DNA from: Azonexaceae bacterium s22
GTDB taxonomy: Bacteria; Pseudomonadota; Gammaproteobacteria; Burkholderiales; Rhodocyclaceae
DNA: 64,000 nt
NCBI GenBank assembly: GCA_016617495.1
Contig: WYCU01000010.1
Coordinates: forward strand, 1 to 64,000
Direction of reading: 5' to 3'
Below the pieces are notes generated by a model. That model saw only the letters and a list, made by a program, of their open reading frames with translations, was not told the DNA's origin and did no database searches. Below, in pieces: positions 17,490 to 26,787 of the stretch. The position numbers and the translations under genes were made by a program. Each line of letters starts with the position of its first letter. Position 1 is the stretch's first letter.

Positions 17490-18962
17490 TTAAGCAGCCT
17501 TCTTCACTTCCTCTTCCACAGCCTTTTTCCAGGGCGGGGTGAGGTTCTTGAAGGTCGGGTTGGACAAGGCGATGTCCATGTCACGGGCGAAGATCGCGAA
17601 ACCGTCGTAACCGTGGTACGGACCCGAGTAGTCCCAGGAGTGCATCTGGCGCAGCGGAATGCCCATCTTCTGGAAGATGTACTTTTCCTTGATGCCGGAG
17701 CCGACCATGTCGGGCTTGAGACGCTTGACGAACTCTTCCAGCTCGAAGCCGGTGACGTCGTCGTACAGCAGGGTGGCGTCGCCCATTTCCTTGATCGTGC
17801 GGTCGTAGTCATCGTTGTGGGCGAATTCGTAGCCGGTACCGATGACTTCCATGCCGAGGTCTTCGTAGGCGCCGATGACGTGACGCGGACGCAGGCCGCC
17901 AACGTAGAGCATGACCTTCTTGCCTTCGAGACGCGGCTTGTACTTGGCGATGATGGCATCCATCATCGGCTGGTAGCGCGCGATCATGGCCTCGGTCTTT
18001 TCCTTGACGGAATCGTCGAAGAAAGCGGCAATCTTGCGGCAGGATTCGATGATCTTCGTCGGGCCGAAGAAGTTGTATTCCAGGTAAGGAATGCCGTACT
18101 TCTCTTCCATGTGACGGGAGATGTAGTTCATCGAACGGTAGCAGTGCAGCAGGTTCAGCTTGACCTTCGGCGTGTTCATCATTTCAGCCAGGGTGCCGTC
18201 GCCGGACCACTGGGCAACCACGCGCAGGCCCATTTCTTCGAGGAGAATACGGGTCGCCCAGGCATCGCCGCCGATGTTGTAGTCACCGATGATGGCGACA
18301 TCGTACGGGGTCGATTCGTAAGCCTGACCGTCGCGCTTGTCGAGCACCCAGTCACGGATCGCGTCGTTGGCGATGTGGTGGCCGAGGGACTGCGAAACGC
18401 CGCGGAAGCCTTCGCAGCGCACCGGAACGATGGGCTTGCCGATGGCCGCGGAACCCTTCTTGGAGACGGATTCAATGTCGTCGCCGATGAGGCCGATCGG
18501 GCATTCGGACTGAACCGAGATCCCCTTGTGCAGCGGGAAGAGCATTTCGATTTCTTCGATCAGCTTGGCGAGCTTCTTGTCGCCGCCGAAAACGATGTCC
18601 TTTTCCTGGAAGTCGGAAGTGAAGTTCATCGTGCCGAAGGTATCGACGCCGGTGGTGCCGACGTAGTAGTTACGGCGACCGGCGCGGGAATACTGGCCGC
18701 AGCCGACGGGGCCGTGAGAGATGTGGATCATGTCCTTGATCGGACCCCAGACCACGCCCTTGGAGCCGGCGTAGGCGCAACCACGAATGGTCATGACGCC
18801 CGGCAGGGACTTGCGGTTGGAAGTGATGCACTTCTTGGATTGTTCGATCGTTACGTCGTTGGAGGCCAGGTGCTTGGTGCGGTCCTTCTTGGCCTTCTCC
18901 GGATAAACCTCCAGCACCTCGGCAATGAGGGCATCGGTTTCTTCGCGAGTCATGGTGCTCAT
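17490..18962 (-). CDS. nifD: NifD, MoFe protein alpha subunit
   Basis: 490 residues. P-cluster ligands sit at Cys62, Cys88 and Cys154, the same numbers as A. vinelandii. The FeMo-cofactor ligands are Cys274 ([10 protein letters not shown]) and His441 ([10 protein letters not shown]). His195 in SLGHHIAND is also kept. The molybdenum form, rather than Vnf or Anf, is indicated by these residues and by the NifB/Q/V/mod context. GGAGG precedes the ATG. Confidence 0.98.
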   Translation of the reverse strand: MSTMTREETDALIAEVLEVYPEKAKKDRTKHLASNDVTIEQSKKCITSNRKSLPGVMTIRGCAYAGSKGVVWGPIKDMIHISHGPVGCGQYSRAGRRNYYVGTTGVDTFGTMNFTSDFQEKDIVFGGDKKLAKLIEEIEMLFPLHKGISVQSECPIGLIGDDIESVSKKGSAAIGKPIVPVRCEGFRGVSQSLGHHIANDAIRDWVLDKRDGQAYESTPYDVAIIGDYNIGGDAWATRILLEEMGLRVVAQWSGDGTLAEMMNTPKVKLNLLHCYRSMNYISRHMEEKYGIPYLEYNFFGPTKIIESCRKIAAFFDDSVKEKTEAMIARYQPMMDAIIAKYKPRLEGKKVMLYVGGLRPRHVIGAYEDLGMEVIGTGYEFAHNDDYDRTIKEMGDATLLYDDVTGFELEEFVKRLKPDMVGSGIKEKYIFQKMGIPLRQMHSWDYSGPYHGYDGFAIFARDMDIALSNPTFKNLTPPWKKAVEEEVKKAA

Positions 18963-19014
18963 GTTTTCCTCCTGACGCTGCTACCAATCTGTAGCCAGCG
19001 TTCTGGTTGAAAGT

Positions 19015-19036
19015 GGCGGGCGCCGCAGCCCCCGCC
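19015..19036 (-). promoter_or_regulatory. stem-loop between nifH and nifD
   Basis: GGCGGG (19015-19020) pairs with CCCGCC (19031-19036), 22 bases behind the nifH stop. Hairpins at this place are known to raise nifH mRNA over nifDK by stabilising the short transcript. Confidence 0.5.
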
Positions 19037-19057
19037 GTCGTGCGAATTTGCTGTGGC

Positions 19058-19951
<894 letters not shown>

Positions 19952-20005
19952 TTAGTCTGTCAGTCGATTTGCGAAAGATTTGGTGAGTGTCGCGACTGAC
20001 CAAGT

Positions 20006-20020
20006 GCACGTTGCGTGCCA
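20006..20020 (-). promoter_or_regulatory. sigma-54 promoter of nifH
   Basis: Minus strand TGGCACGCAACGTGC with GG-N10-GC spacing, 66 bases upstream of the nifH start. Confidence 0.88.
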
Positions 20021-20055
20021 GGTCGGCTGACAGACTTCAAGTGATTGATTGTTAA

Positions 20056-20940
20056 ATGGAATTTAACGAATCCCACAATATCGGGGCAACGCAGGTTTCC
20101 GACAAATCCCCTACGACTTGTAGGGCTGATGACAAAGCCAGCCTGCCGCGCGAGGCCCGGCTCCCCATCAATCGCTGTAATCTGCCCGCCGTGGTGTTGG
20201 GCAGCCTGACCTTTCAGCAATTTCCCGCCAGCCTGGCCATCGACGGGGTGGCCGAACTGCACCGCGACCTCTTCCGGCGCCTGGATGCCGCGCCCGCCGC
20301 GCAGCAGGCCGAGGTTTTTCGCGATTACATGACCGTGCATTTCCGCCTGGAGCGGCCCGAGGAAATGGGCTACACCGGGCACCGCAAGGCGCGCGCCAAA
20401 GCCAATTACATCAAGGTCATTCGTGGCTGGAGCTTCGATGCCGACAGCCGCGAAGGCGCCGTGCTCAAAGGCTGGGTGGAATCCCGCTTCGGCCTCACGC
20501 CGCGCTGGCACGGCCAGCCGCTGCGCGATCCTTCCAGCGAGGCGTATCGCCGCTATGAAGAAATGCGCGCGCAGGGTCTCTATGGCACCAATGCCCTCGA
20601 AGCCCAGCTCGATCTGGTGTACACCTTCTGCCAATACGCGCTGGCCCGCCGCCACCCGGGCATGCGCCACGTGACGCTCTACCGTGGCGTCAATCGCATG
20701 GCGGACCATGAAGTATTGGAAAAGGGCGCGCGCGGGCGCCATGTCATCCTGCTCAACAACCTCAATTCCTTTACCTGCAGCCGTGAGCGGGCTTGCGAAT
20801 TTGGCGATTACATTCTTGCCGTGGATGTCCCGCTGGCCAAAATCTTCTTTTATTGCGGGCTGTTGCCGGGTGTGCTGCAGGGCGAGGACGAGTTTCTCGC
20901 CATCGGCGGGGTGGCCGATGTCACCTTGTCGACAATCTGA
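20056..20940 (+). CDS. draT: DraT, NAD-dinitrogenase-reductase ADP-ribosyltransferase
   Basis: 294 residues. DraT transfers ADP-ribose from NAD+ to the NifH arginine (Arg102 here) when ammonium rises or energy falls, switching nitrogenase off. The family core runs from RLPINRCNLP at about residue 35, through HRKARAKANYIKVIRGW, LYGTNALEAQLDLVYTFCQYAL and TLYRGVNRMADHEVL, to the closing EDEFLAIGGVADV. The first ~34 residues look non-conserved. ATG 20056 is nevertheless the only standard start before the core. The partner draG lies 6 kb away. Confidence 0.93.
   Translation: MEFNESHNIGATQVSDKSPTTCRADDKASLPREARLPINRCNLPAVVLGSLTFQQFPASLAIDGVAELHRDLFRRLDAAPAAQQAEVFRDYMTVHFRLERPEEMGYTGHRKARAKANYIKVIRGWSFDADSREGAVLKGWVESRFGLTPRWHGQPLRDPSSEAYRRYEEMRAQGLYGTNALEAQLDLVYTFCQYALARRHPGMRHVTLYRGVNRMADHEVLEKGARGRHVILLNNLNSFTCSRERACEFGDYILAVDVPLAKIFFYCGLLPGVLQGEDEFLAIGGVADVTLSTI
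20119..20134. promoter_or_regulatory. NifA upstream activating site (nifH)
   Basis: TGT-AGGGCTGATG-ACA, about 100 bases upstream of the nifH -24 element. It lies inside the draT reading frame, codons 22-27. Confidence 0.72.
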
Positions 20941-20964
20941 GCCGGCACGTGCGCGCTGACGCAG

Positions 20965-20998
20965 TTTTTGCCCTTTTTTCGGGGGCGACCGCGACAAT
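20965..20998 (-). repeat. interspersed repeat copy R3
   Basis: Minus strand ATTGTCGCGGTCGCCC then CCGAAAAAAGGGCAAAAA, 24 bases behind the draT stop. A second short block, ATTTTCGGGGCGCG, lies just downstream at about 21013. The same block follows copy R9. Confidence 0.82.
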
Positions 20999-21039
20999 TT
21001 CCAAATCCGCCCATTTTCGGGGCGCGTCGCAAAACGGCT

Positions 21040-21055
21040 TGTCGCAAACCTGACA
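21040..21055. promoter_or_regulatory. NifA upstream activating site (SIR2-like operon)
   Basis: TGT-CGCAAACCTG-ACA. Its reverse complement is identical to the site at 44168 before the ferredoxin-nifF operon. It lies about 50 bases upstream of a -24/-12 element. Confidence 0.82.
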
Positions 21056-21105
21056 ATGCCAGGGTGGTGCGGCTGCAAAGCCTTGCCACTGCGTTGATTC
21101 CAGTC

Positions 21106-21120
21106 GGGCGTGGAATTTGC
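21106..21120 (+). promoter_or_regulatory. sigma-54 promoter of SIR2-like/hemerythrin operon
   Basis: GGGCGTGGAATTTGC: GG-N10-GC spacing and a good TTGC -12 block, with G instead of T in front of GG. The predicted start of RNA is near 21132, before ATG 21156. An inverted repeat AAAGGGG/CCCCTTT (21123-21141) lies around that start. Confidence 0.7.
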
Positions 21121-21155
21121 TCAAAGGGGGCGTTCCCCTTTCAGAGCCGACAAAA

Positions 21156-21992
21156 ATGACCCCAGAACTTCGTGAAAAGCTGCTCGCCGGCCTCAAGGAC
21201 GGCAGCATCGTTCCCTATCTCGGCCCCGGCGCCCTCGCCGACGTCAAGAACCCGGCGACCGGCGCGCCGATCCCCGCCGACAGTAATTCGCTGATTCTGG
21301 CCATGAACGACGGCAAGCCCATGGCCCCCAAGCTCATGTACGAATTTCCGCGCGCGGCGATGAACGTCGAACTCAAGCGCGGGCGCACGACCGTTACCAA
21401 ATTTCTCACCCGTGTCTATGGCGAAACCCAATGGACGCGCGGCGCCATGCACGACTGGCTCAAGGCCATTGCCCCGCATTACGTGATCGACATCAACCGC
21501 GATACCCAATTGCAGGATTCCTACGCCGACGTGCCGCACAACCTCATCGTCGGCATTGCCCGCATCGGCGGCACCGACTTCCGCTACAAGCTCTACTTCT
21601 GGAACGGCCAGACCTACGAAAAAACCGAGGTCATCAACACCGCCATTCCCATCCTCTTCAAACCCATGGGCACGCCGCGCCCGGAAGCCGTGTACATCGC
21701 CTCCGACGCCGACTACGTGGATTTCATCACCGAGCTGATGGGCGGCTTCTCGATACCGCCCGAGATCAAGGAAATGCGCAAGGGCAAGCAATACCTGCTC
21801 ATGGGCATGCGCCTCAACCGCGACACCGAACGCATGGTCATGGCCGACATGATCTATAGCGCCGCCGAGCCCGCCGGCTGGGTCTTCATCGCCGAACCTA
21901 CCGACAAGGAACGCCGCTACTGCAAAAAAATCGGCCTCGAAATCATCGAGGAAGACGTTTTCGAATTCATCGGGGCCGCTGTGCCCGCGTAA
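21156..21992 (+). CDS. SIR2-like protein in the nif regulon
   Basis: 278 residues. The N-terminus has a SIR2-type Rossmann opening, GSIVPYLGPGAL (16-27), where classical members have IVxxxGAGxS. APHYVIDINRDTQLQDSYAD (107-126) sits where SIR2-like proteins have the TTNYD block. It lacks a zinc-binding cysteine quartet, so it is not a classical deacetylase. NAD+ binding is therefore inference. It is read from its own NifA/sigma-54 promoter just behind draT, another NAD+ user, and continues into orf185 and hemerythrin. ATG 21156 has a weak ribosome site. Confidence 0.65.
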   Translation: MTPELREKLLAGLKDGSIVPYLGPGALADVKNPATGAPIPADSNSLILAMNDGKPMAPKLMYEFPRAAMNVELKRGRTTVTKFLTRVYGETQWTRGAMHDWLKAIAPHYVIDINRDTQLQDSYADVPHNLIVGIARIGGTDFRYKLYFWNGQTYEKTEVINTAIPILFKPMGTPRPEAVYIASDADYVDFITELMGGFSIPPEIKEMRKGKQYLLMGMRLNRDTERMVMADMIYSAAEPAGWVFIAEPTDKERRYCKKIGLEIIEEDVFEFIGAAVPA

Positions 21993-22017
21993 GTTTTTTT
22001 CAATGGGAGGAATCACC

Positions 22018-22575
22018 ATGCTGCTGGACCGCTACGAGCCTTACTTCTTCAACTCCAATTTCCGCGAAGGCGCCAATGCGCCGGGCTGGGAGGCCTATCG
22101 CGGCGAGCTGGTGCTGATCGAAGGCGAAATCACCGATGACCAGGGCCGTCGCAAGCCGCCCCACGCTCTCTTCAAGCAAGCCATCGTGCTGGCCTGCGGC
22201 GACGAGCTGAAAATGATCTCCGGCTCGCTGGAAGAACTCCAGCACTGGCCGAACTTCATGGAAAAATTCGGCGCCGACCTCAAGCCGGACACCGTGGCTG
22301 TGATGTTCACCGTCAATATTCCCAAGCCCTTCATCGCCACCATCAACGGTGCCAAGGTCGTTTTCATCCCCCTGACCGAAGGCCTCTGCTGGAACGAACT
22401 CATCGACCTCGTTGCCCTCGAAAAAGGCGACTTCAAGGGTCAGGGCGCCGGTGAAAAACTCCTCACCGTCTTCAACGCCTTCAAGGGCATGAAGTACAAA
22501 TTCCCGGAATCCACCGTCGAAGAAGCCCTCAAGACCACCAACAACGCCAAGCGCGAAGTCCACGGCGCCGTCTGA
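22018..22575 (+). CDS. unknown nif-regulon protein, orf185
   Basis: 185 residues from ATG 22018, chosen for the GGGAGG seven bases upstream. It begins LLDRYEPYFFNSNFREGANA and is soluble, mixed alpha/beta, with two cysteines (LACGDE; GLCWNE). It contains VMFTVNIPKPFIATINGAKV, a hydrophobic strand pair. It is 25 bases behind the SIR2-like gene and overlaps the hemerythrin start by one base (TGATG). Not recognised; its job is probably tied to those two partners. Confidence 0.6.
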   Translation: MLLDRYEPYFFNSNFREGANAPGWEAYRGELVLIEGEITDDQGRRKPPHALFKQAIVLACGDELKMISGSLEELQHWPNFMEKFGADLKPDTVAVMFTVNIPKPFIATINGAKVVFIPLTEGLCWNELIDLVALEKGDFKGQGAGEKLLTVFNAFKGMKYKFPESTVEEALKTTNNAKREVHGAV

Positions 22576-22958
22576 TGCCCTGGACCGAGCACCATTCGCT
22601 GGGGGTGGCCGAAATGGACGCCACCCACCGCGATTTCGTCGACCTGGCCGATGCCCTGCAATCGGCCAGCGACGCCGAATTCCCCGCGCTGTTCGCCCAA
22701 CTGCACGAACACACGCGCGCCCACTTCGAAAACGAAGGGCGGCTGATGAAAGCCTGCCGCTTCCCGGCCATCGGCGAACACCACAACGAACACCTGCGCG
22801 TCCTCGGCGAACTCGCCCATTTCTTGCGCAGCCTCTCCCGCGGGCGCCTCGACCTCGCCCGCCAATACGCCCGCAACCTGCCCGAGTGGTTTGCCACCCA
22901 CCTCGCCACGATGGACGCCGCTCTCGCCGCCTGCCTGAAGCAGCGCGGGATGGCTTGA
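22575..22958 (+). CDS. bacteriohemerythrin
   Basis: 127 residues, a single hemerythrin four-helix bundle that carries a di-iron O2-binding site. The iron ligand motifs are in order: MDATHRDF, HEHTRAHFENEGRLM, HHNEHL and FATHLATMD. Hemerythrins bind, sense or deliver oxygen. In a nif operon oxygen scavenging near nitrogenase is the natural guess. It is coupled to orf185 by a one-base overlap and followed by repeat copy R4. Confidence 0.88.
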   Translation: MPWTEHHSLGVAEMDATHRDFVDLADALQSASDAEFPALFAQLHEHTRAHFENEGRLMKACRFPAIGEHHNEHLRVLGELAHFLRSLSRGRLDLARQYARNLPEWFATHLATMDAALAACLKQRGMA

Positions 22959-22973
22959 AACGCAGTAGCGTGG

Positions 22974-23007
22974 TTTTTGCCTGTTTTTTCAGGTCGACCG
23001 CGACAAT
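22974..23007 (-). repeat. interspersed repeat copy R4
   Basis: Minus strand ATTGTCGCGGTCGACC then TGAAAAAACAGGCAAAAA, 15 bases behind the hemerythrin stop. Confidence 0.85.
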
Positions 23008-23499
23008 TCAGGCGTCGGCCGGCTCAAGGCAGAATTGGACTTACCTCCGGCCAGTTTAATGCGCTCACTCCGGAGGGGCTGTGGGGGCCTCGCCGAAGGT
23101 GGCGTCATCTGGATTCTGCAAGTTTTTACCCGTACGGAAATTCGCGACACTGGCTTGATCGGCCCGACGGCATGGGCTTGGCCTCGACAATGCCAACCGC
23201 TCGCGATCAATTGACAGCAGACTCCGCCTCACCCGTTGATCGGCGAATTGCTCGCACATCGCTGCTTGCCCGAGGCAGCAGGCTCAATCAGAAAATAATC
23301 GAACTTATCGGCGTTTAGGCCGCCAAGCCATGCCGCGAAAACCTGCAGGGTCACGACTGTGGCGCGCTGCGCTTCCCCGACGGTTCGGCAAAGCGCCGGG
23401 GCTTGAAGCGTACCCCCGCGCTTTGCATGCTGAGACCGGTTTGCCTGTTGATCGCCTCGGTTACCCGGATGAGAGGCGACCACGATAGACGCCGAATCA
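23008..23499. other. 492-base stretch without a convincing gene
   Basis: No ORF here has good coding character or a ribosome site, no tRNA is visible, and there is no clear terminator. On the minus strand a short open segment reads LQVFAAWLGGLNADKFDYFL (about 23260-23360) and could be a remnant of a lost gene. The stretch separates the hemerythrin gene from the 3' end of the RTX gene. Confidence 0.4.
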
Positions 23500-26400
23500 C
23501 TAAAGGACAAAATCGGCTGCACTGAGTGTGCTAATACCTGTAAGCGCAATCGCAAACTCGGCCGTGCTATCGGCATCGGTGTTGCCGTAAAGCACTCCGG
23601 ATAGCAATTTGAGTTGGCCGGCGGCGGTGAAGCTGGCGGTTGACGCGAGCAGGCTGCCGTTGAAGGCCTCGTTGGCTGTCGTGGCCGTGTTGGCATCGAG
23701 TGTCGACAGATCCAGCTTGTCCTGGCCCCGGACGAAATCGGCGATGACATCCCAAGTGGTGCTGCTTGTCCCGGTTTCCGACAGGCCGTTAAAGTCAAAG
23801 ATGTCGTTTCCTGAGCCGCCATATAGCGCATCCTTAGCTGCGCTGCCGATCAGGATGTCATTGCCGCTGCCACCACTTAAAGTGTCGTTGCCGGAGCCGC
23901 CGTTGAGCGTATTGTTCCCGAGCGATCCGGTCAGGTTGTCATTCTTGCTGGAGCCTGTGAGGTTTTCAAAGCCGGAAACCGTGTCCACTCCGGATCCGCC
24001 GGTTGTCTGTGCCGTGCTGCTGGCCAGGCTGATTTTTACCCCGGTCGTACTGGTGCTACTCAGACCATAGGCGTAACTCAACGTGTCGATTCCGCCCTCG
24101 CCTTTGAGCTGGTTGTCACCTGACCCGGCGTAGATCACGTTGTTAAGACTATTCCCGGTAAGGCTGGTGGTACCCGTGCCCATGATGCGCGCATGCTCGA
24201 CGAAGCTGCTCAAAGTAATCGAGGCGATGTAGGAGAAAACCGTATCCGTCCCACCTGCGTCGATGCTACTGCTGGTGGTTGTAGTTTCATACACACGGTC
24301 TCCAGCGTTGTCGACATAGTAGGTGTCGTTTCCAGCACCGCCGAGCATCGTGTCGCCGCCTGCCTTGCCGTCAAGGACGTCGTTTCCACCATTGCCGGTG
24401 AGCCGGTTGGCCAAGCCATCACCGGTCAGGTGATCCGCAGCCGAACCGCCGGTGAGGTTCTCGATATTCTTGATGCTGTCCTCAACGATGCCAGCGATGC
24501 TGACATTTACGGCGGTCGCCCCGTTGAGAGTTGCCACCACACTTGTGGCTTTCTCGGTGTAGTCGGCAGTGTCGATACCAGTGCCCCCATCCAGGGTGTC
24601 CTTGCCGGCCCCGCCATTCAACAGGTCGTTGCCGCCACCGCTGTTCAAAGCATCGTTGCCGGCTCCGCCGTTGAGCGTGTCCGCACCATCGCCGGTGCGA
24701 ATGATGTCATTGCCGCCGCTTGCGTCGGTAAAGGAGAAACGTTCAATGCCACTGAAGCTGACGTCGTTGCTGCCCATACCGTTGAACATCCCCTTGTAAC
24801 CCCCGGACACCGTGTCTGCGGTGAGGTCGGTTAGCCACACGTCATTGGTTGGCACTGCATAGGTCAGAATGAGCACATCGTTCCCCGAGGCCCCTTCTAC
24901 GGTATCGCTGCCCCCCATCCACAAGGTGATGCTGTCGTTGCCGGCCCCGGATTTGACGCTGTCAGCCATCGAGGCAGTTTTATGCCCGGTAATGGTGTCG
25001 TTGCCGCTGCCGGTAACCAGATTCATGGCCTCGACATTTTTGAGCGAACCGGTGCCCAGGAGGGTTGAGGTGCCGTTCAGGTTGATCGCGAATGCGCCCG
25101 TTGCAGTTCCGAAACGGCCGCTCCAGAGGTCGTTGCCTGCGCCGCCATCGATAATGTCCGCACCGCCATCGGCCAGCAACTGGTCGTCACCCAGTCCGCC
25201 GTTGAGCGTATCCGCGCCCACGCCTGTATTAATGATGTCGTTTCCGCCGCTGGTGTCGGTAAAGGAAAAACGCTCAATTCCGCTGAAGCTGATGTCGTTA
25301 CTGCCCTCACCGTTAAACATGCCCTTATAGCCCCCGGATACGGTATCTGCTGACAGATCGGTCAGCCAAACGCCGTCGGCGGTTGTCGAATCGGTAACGA
25401 TCAATACGTCACTACCAGTGCCACCGTCGACCGTGTCGCTGCTCCCCATCCATAAGGTAATGCTGTCGTTGCCGGCACCAGTCTTGACGCTATCGGCCAT
25501 CGAAGCGGTTTTGTGCCCAGTCACATTATCGCTGCCGCTGCCGGTGAGCAGACTCATGGCCTCAGTATTCTTGACCGATCCTGTGGTGAGGAAGGTTGAG
25601 GCACCATTGAGATTGATGGTGAATGCGGTTGTGGCCGTACCGAAGCTGCCTCCCCAGAGGTCATTCCCAGTGCCGCCGTCGATGATGTCTGCGCCGCCGT
25701 TGCCCACCAGCTGGTCGTTGCCAGCGCCGCCGTTTAGTGTGTCAGTACCGTTGCCAGTGCGGATGATGTCGTTTCCGCCGCTTGCGTCGGTAAAGGAGAA
25801 ACGTTCAATGCCACTGAAGCTGACGTCGTTGCTGCCCATGCCGTTGAAGATGCCTTTGTAGCCGCCGGAAACGGTATCCGAGGCCAGGTCCGTCAGCCAG
25901 ACGTCATTGGTCGGGATGGCATAGGTCAGCATCAGTACGTCGCTGCCAGCGCCACCATTTACCGTATCGCTACCGCCCATCCACAAGGTAATGCTGTCAT
26001 TGCCTGCGCCAGTGCGAATGGCATCGGCCATAGCACTGGTTTGATGACCGGTGATGGTGTCGTTGCCAGACCCAGTGGTCAAATCCATGCTCTCGACGTT
26101 AGTCAGCGATCCGTAGCTGAGGAAGGTTGAATTGGTGTTGAGATTGATTTTTATCGCAGTACTGGTCCAGCTCATCGCAAGTTGAGCGCGATCATTGCCG
26201 GCGCCACCGTCAATCTGGTTGATGCCCCCTTGGCCTTCCAGGTTGTCGTTGCCTGCACCGCCGTTGAGAATGTCGTCGCCATCGCCTGTCCGGATGTCGT
26301 CGTTACCACCGCTTTGGTCGGAAAAGGTGAAATGCTCAATCCCCGAGAACCCCGCATCATTGGCGCCCATGCCGTTGAACTGGCCGGCGTAGCCGCCTGC

Positions 26401-26550
26401 ATTGGCGCTCTGAGCGCCTGTGGCAAGCGGTGAGAGATTGGTTAACCAGACGCCGTCGGTGGTCGTGTTGTAGGTGAAAATAAGTCGATCTTCGCCCGTA
26501 CTGCCTTGGATCTCGACATTACTTTTGTTAGTGATTGTGAAGTCGGTCAT
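23500..26550 (-). CDS. large RTX-type calcium-binding secreted protein
   Basis: 1016 residues with no N-terminal signal peptide, as in type I-secreted proteins. About thirteen GGAGND-type nonapeptide clusters (GGxGxDxUx) form calcium beta-rolls. The first two thirds are four long repeats of about 180 residues, each with VWLTDL, GGYKGMFNGMGSND and SGIERFSFTDASGGNDII. The last ~100 residues (IFDFNGLSE to ISTLSAADFVL) form a C-terminal secretion module shared with the second RTX protein. No enzyme domain was found; an adhesin or matrix role is inference. Strong GGAGG before the ATG. No T1SS genes lie in the window. Confidence 0.85.
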   Translation of the reverse strand: MTDFTITNKSNVEIQGSTGEDRLIFTYNTTTDGVWLTNLSPLATGAQSANAGGYAGQFNGMGANDAGFSGIEHFTFSDQSGGNDDIRTGDGDDILNGGAGNDNLEGQGGINQIDGGAGNDRAQLAMSWTSTAIKINLNTNSTFLSYGSLTNVESMDLTTGSGNDTITGHQTSAMADAIRTGAGNDSITLWMGGSDTVNGGAGSDVLMLTYAIPTNDVWLTDLASDTVSGGYKGIFNGMGSNDVSFSGIERFSFTDASGGNDIIRTGNGTDTLNGGAGNDQLVGNGGADIIDGGTGNDLWGGSFGTATTAFTINLNGASTFLTTGSVKNTEAMSLLTGSGSDNVTGHKTASMADSVKTGAGNDSITLWMGSSDTVDGGTGSDVLIVTDSTTADGVWLTDLSADTVSGGYKGMFNGEGSNDISFSGIERFSFTDTSGGNDIINTGVGADTLNGGLGDDQLLADGGADIIDGGAGNDLWSGRFGTATGAFAINLNGTSTLLGTGSLKNVEAMNLVTGSGNDTITGHKTASMADSVKSGAGNDSITLWMGGSDTVEGASGNDVLILTYAVPTNDVWLTDLTADTVSGGYKGMFNGMGSNDVSFSGIERFSFTDASGGNDIIRTGDGADTLNGGAGNDALNSGGGNDLLNGGAGKDTLDGGTGIDTADYTEKATSVVATLNGATAVNVSIAGIVEDSIKNIENLTGGSAADHLTGDGLANRLTGNGGNDVLDGKAGGDTMLGGAGNDTYYVDNAGDRVYETTTTSSSIDAGGTDTVFSYIASITLSSFVEHARIMGTGTTSLTGNSLNNVIYAGSGDNQLKGEGGIDTLSYAYGLSSTSTTGVKISLASSTAQTTGGSGVDTVSGFENLTGSSKNDNLTGSLGNNTLNGGSGNDTLSGGSGNDILIGSAAKDALYGGSGNDIFDFNGLSETGTSSTTWDVIADFVRGQDKLDLSTLDANTATTANEAFNGSLLASTASFTAAGQLKLLSGVLYGNTDADSTAEFAIALTGISTLSAADFVL
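24560..26500 (-). repeat. four long tandem repeats inside the RTX gene
   Basis: Units of about 525-550 bp, marked by VWLTDL at about 26435, 25887, 25362 and 24822. Stretches around 25770-25850 and 24710-24790 are nearly identical in DNA over about 60 bases. This points to recent duplication or gene conversion. Confidence 0.75.
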
Positions 26551-26787
26551 TTCAGCCTCCTAGCCGTAGAACCTTGACCGTCAGTCGCGCGACCCTATTG
26601 GCAGCAGCCGACAGTCCATGCAATCCCCTACTGTTTGTAATGATACTGCTGGCCACACGCAAATACCATGTGACCCGCGTGCCTTGCGCCAGCATCCGCA
26701 GAGAATCTCTACACGCAAAGAAGGGGTATTGCTGCCTTAAAGGTCGGCCGTAGAAAAACTGGCTTTTCGCAGATTTTCAGTGATCGA

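Noticed and set aside
23800-26400. Regular short repeats resembling a CRISPR array
   Set aside because: The periodicity is the coding of RTX nonapeptides in an intact reading frame; there are no unique spacers or cas genes.
26604-26618. GG-N10-GC sequence upstream of the 1016-aa RTX gene (minus strand TGGACTGTCGGCTGC)
   Set aside because: Both halves deviate strongly from consensus and no NifA site is near; left out as a promoter call.
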